Shown: one piece after another, positions 63,752 to 64,000 of the stretch
How positions within the stretch are numbered: the stretch's first letter is position 1
Layout of the letters: each line of letters opens with the position of its first letter
NCBI GenBank assembly: GCA_030583665.1
Contig: CP129469.1
Location: 1,665,043 to 1,729,042, forward strand
DNA length: 64,000 nucleotides
Direction: 5' to 3'
From: Candidatus Jettenia sp. AMX2
Lineage (GTDB): Bacteria; Planctomycetota; Brocadiia; Brocadiales; Brocadiaceae
The notes under the pieces: generated by a model
The model's input: the letters and a program-made list of their open reading frames with translations, nothing else
What the model was told of the DNA's origin: nothing
Databases searched by the model: none
Made by a program: the position numbers and the translations under genes

Positions 63752-64000
63752 ATACTGCATTGCGAAAGCAGATATTCTCTCAGCGCAACCGCCTGATTGC
63801 ATTCCTCATCGCGAGCCGAGAATAACAACGTCAGCCGCCCTTCCCTGGCTTCAGCAAGGAGCCTCTTCACGGCTTGTGGTTTAGCATCAAGCTCCATAAA
63901 ATAACGGTTCCTGAACGTATCCCATTTTGATCTGTCGTGATGAAACCAGTTTCGCAAAGCCGTGCTCGGCGCCACGTCTTTTAACCACAAATCAGCATGC
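63748..64000 (-). CDS. DUF488-family protein, C-terminal part only (window edge)
   Basis: The frame is open to the right edge, so only ~83 C-terminal residues are visible. They match DUF488: LWLKDVAPS, ALRNWFHHD, the FRNRYFMELDA segment, and LTLLFSARDEECNQAVAL. The function of the family is not established. The start lies outside the window. The last codons overlap the end of the aldo/keto reductase gene by four bases. Confidence 0.85.
   Translation of the reverse strand, partial: HADLWLKDVAPSTALRNWFHHDRSKWDTFRNRYFMELDAKPQAVKRLLAEAREGRLTLLFSARDEECNQAVALREYLLSQCSI

Noticed and set aside
1-64000. tRNA, rRNA or riboswitch genes
   Set aside because: I scanned by eye for T-loop-like sequences and conserved leader structures and found none; a covariance-model search would be decisive.

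Overview
The window most likely comes from an anammox planctomycete (Brocadiales, Candidatus Brocadia/Jettenia/Kuenenia type). The strongest evidence is a Rieske/cytochrome b operon (31.1-38.1 kb) that carries an octaheme HAO-like cytochrome, a hexaheme cytochrome and a GltD-like NAD(P) oxidoreductase. This subunit set is known from the multi-subunit bc1-type complexes of anammox bacteria. Lipid A genes (lpxD, lpxI), Rnf subunits and many exported TPR or unknown proteins fit a Gram-negative-type planctomycete. I could not run any database search, so names rest on motifs and family recognition.

Region by region. 0-7 kb (minus strand): a truncated exported coiled-coil protein, a universal stress protein, and two tandem paralogous cation:proton antiporters with very long Glu/Pro-rich extracytoplasmic N-termini. 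7.3-20.6 kb (plus strand): a sugar-type ABC importer in permuted order (MalG-like, MalK-like, two P2-type cation ATPases, then MalF-like). The second ATPase is fused in frame to the importer's solute-binding protein. A three-gene set follows that looks like a glucosyl-/mannosyl-3-phosphoglycerate compatible-solute pathway. The whole first 21 kb reads as an ion and osmotic homeostasis island. 20.7-27.3 kb: a membrane protein, a DUF2062 protein, and a very recent tandem duplication of a CBS-domain gene plus an NhaD/ArsB-type ion transporter. 27.3-31 kb: exported proteins, two TPR proteins and an agmatinase.

31-38 kb: the Rieske/cytochrome b/multiheme operon, ending at a clear terminator. 38.2-42.1 kb: a sulfur-assimilation cluster (TusA-like, JAMM protease, CysM-like synthase, DsrE-like, AsrC-like sulfite reductase, siroheme synthase). 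42.3-45 kb: lysA and argH. 45.3-48.9 kb: CPBP protease, lpxD, lpxI and a metal-efflux-like membrane protein. 49-51.8 kb: CoA-disulfide-reductase-like enzyme with rhodanese domain, and a TPR lipoprotein. 52.3-55.1 kb: ilvC, ilvH, rnfA and rnfE in one operon. 55.3-57.5 kb: purH and trpF. 58.4-62.4 kb: hflK, hflC, a membrane J-domain protein and a VWA protein. 62.7-64 kb: a Tat-exported aldo/keto reductase and a partial DUF488 protein.

Several dispersed palindromic repeats lie between genes: a 92-bp MITE-like element in two copies, C-rich hairpins and a REP-like element. I saw no tRNA, rRNA, CRISPR array, transposase or phage gene. The most unusual items are the P-type ATPase/solute-binding-protein fusion, the repeated tandem duplication of ion-transport genes, and the sulfur cluster that has a JAMM protease but no obvious ThiS/CysO-type carrier.
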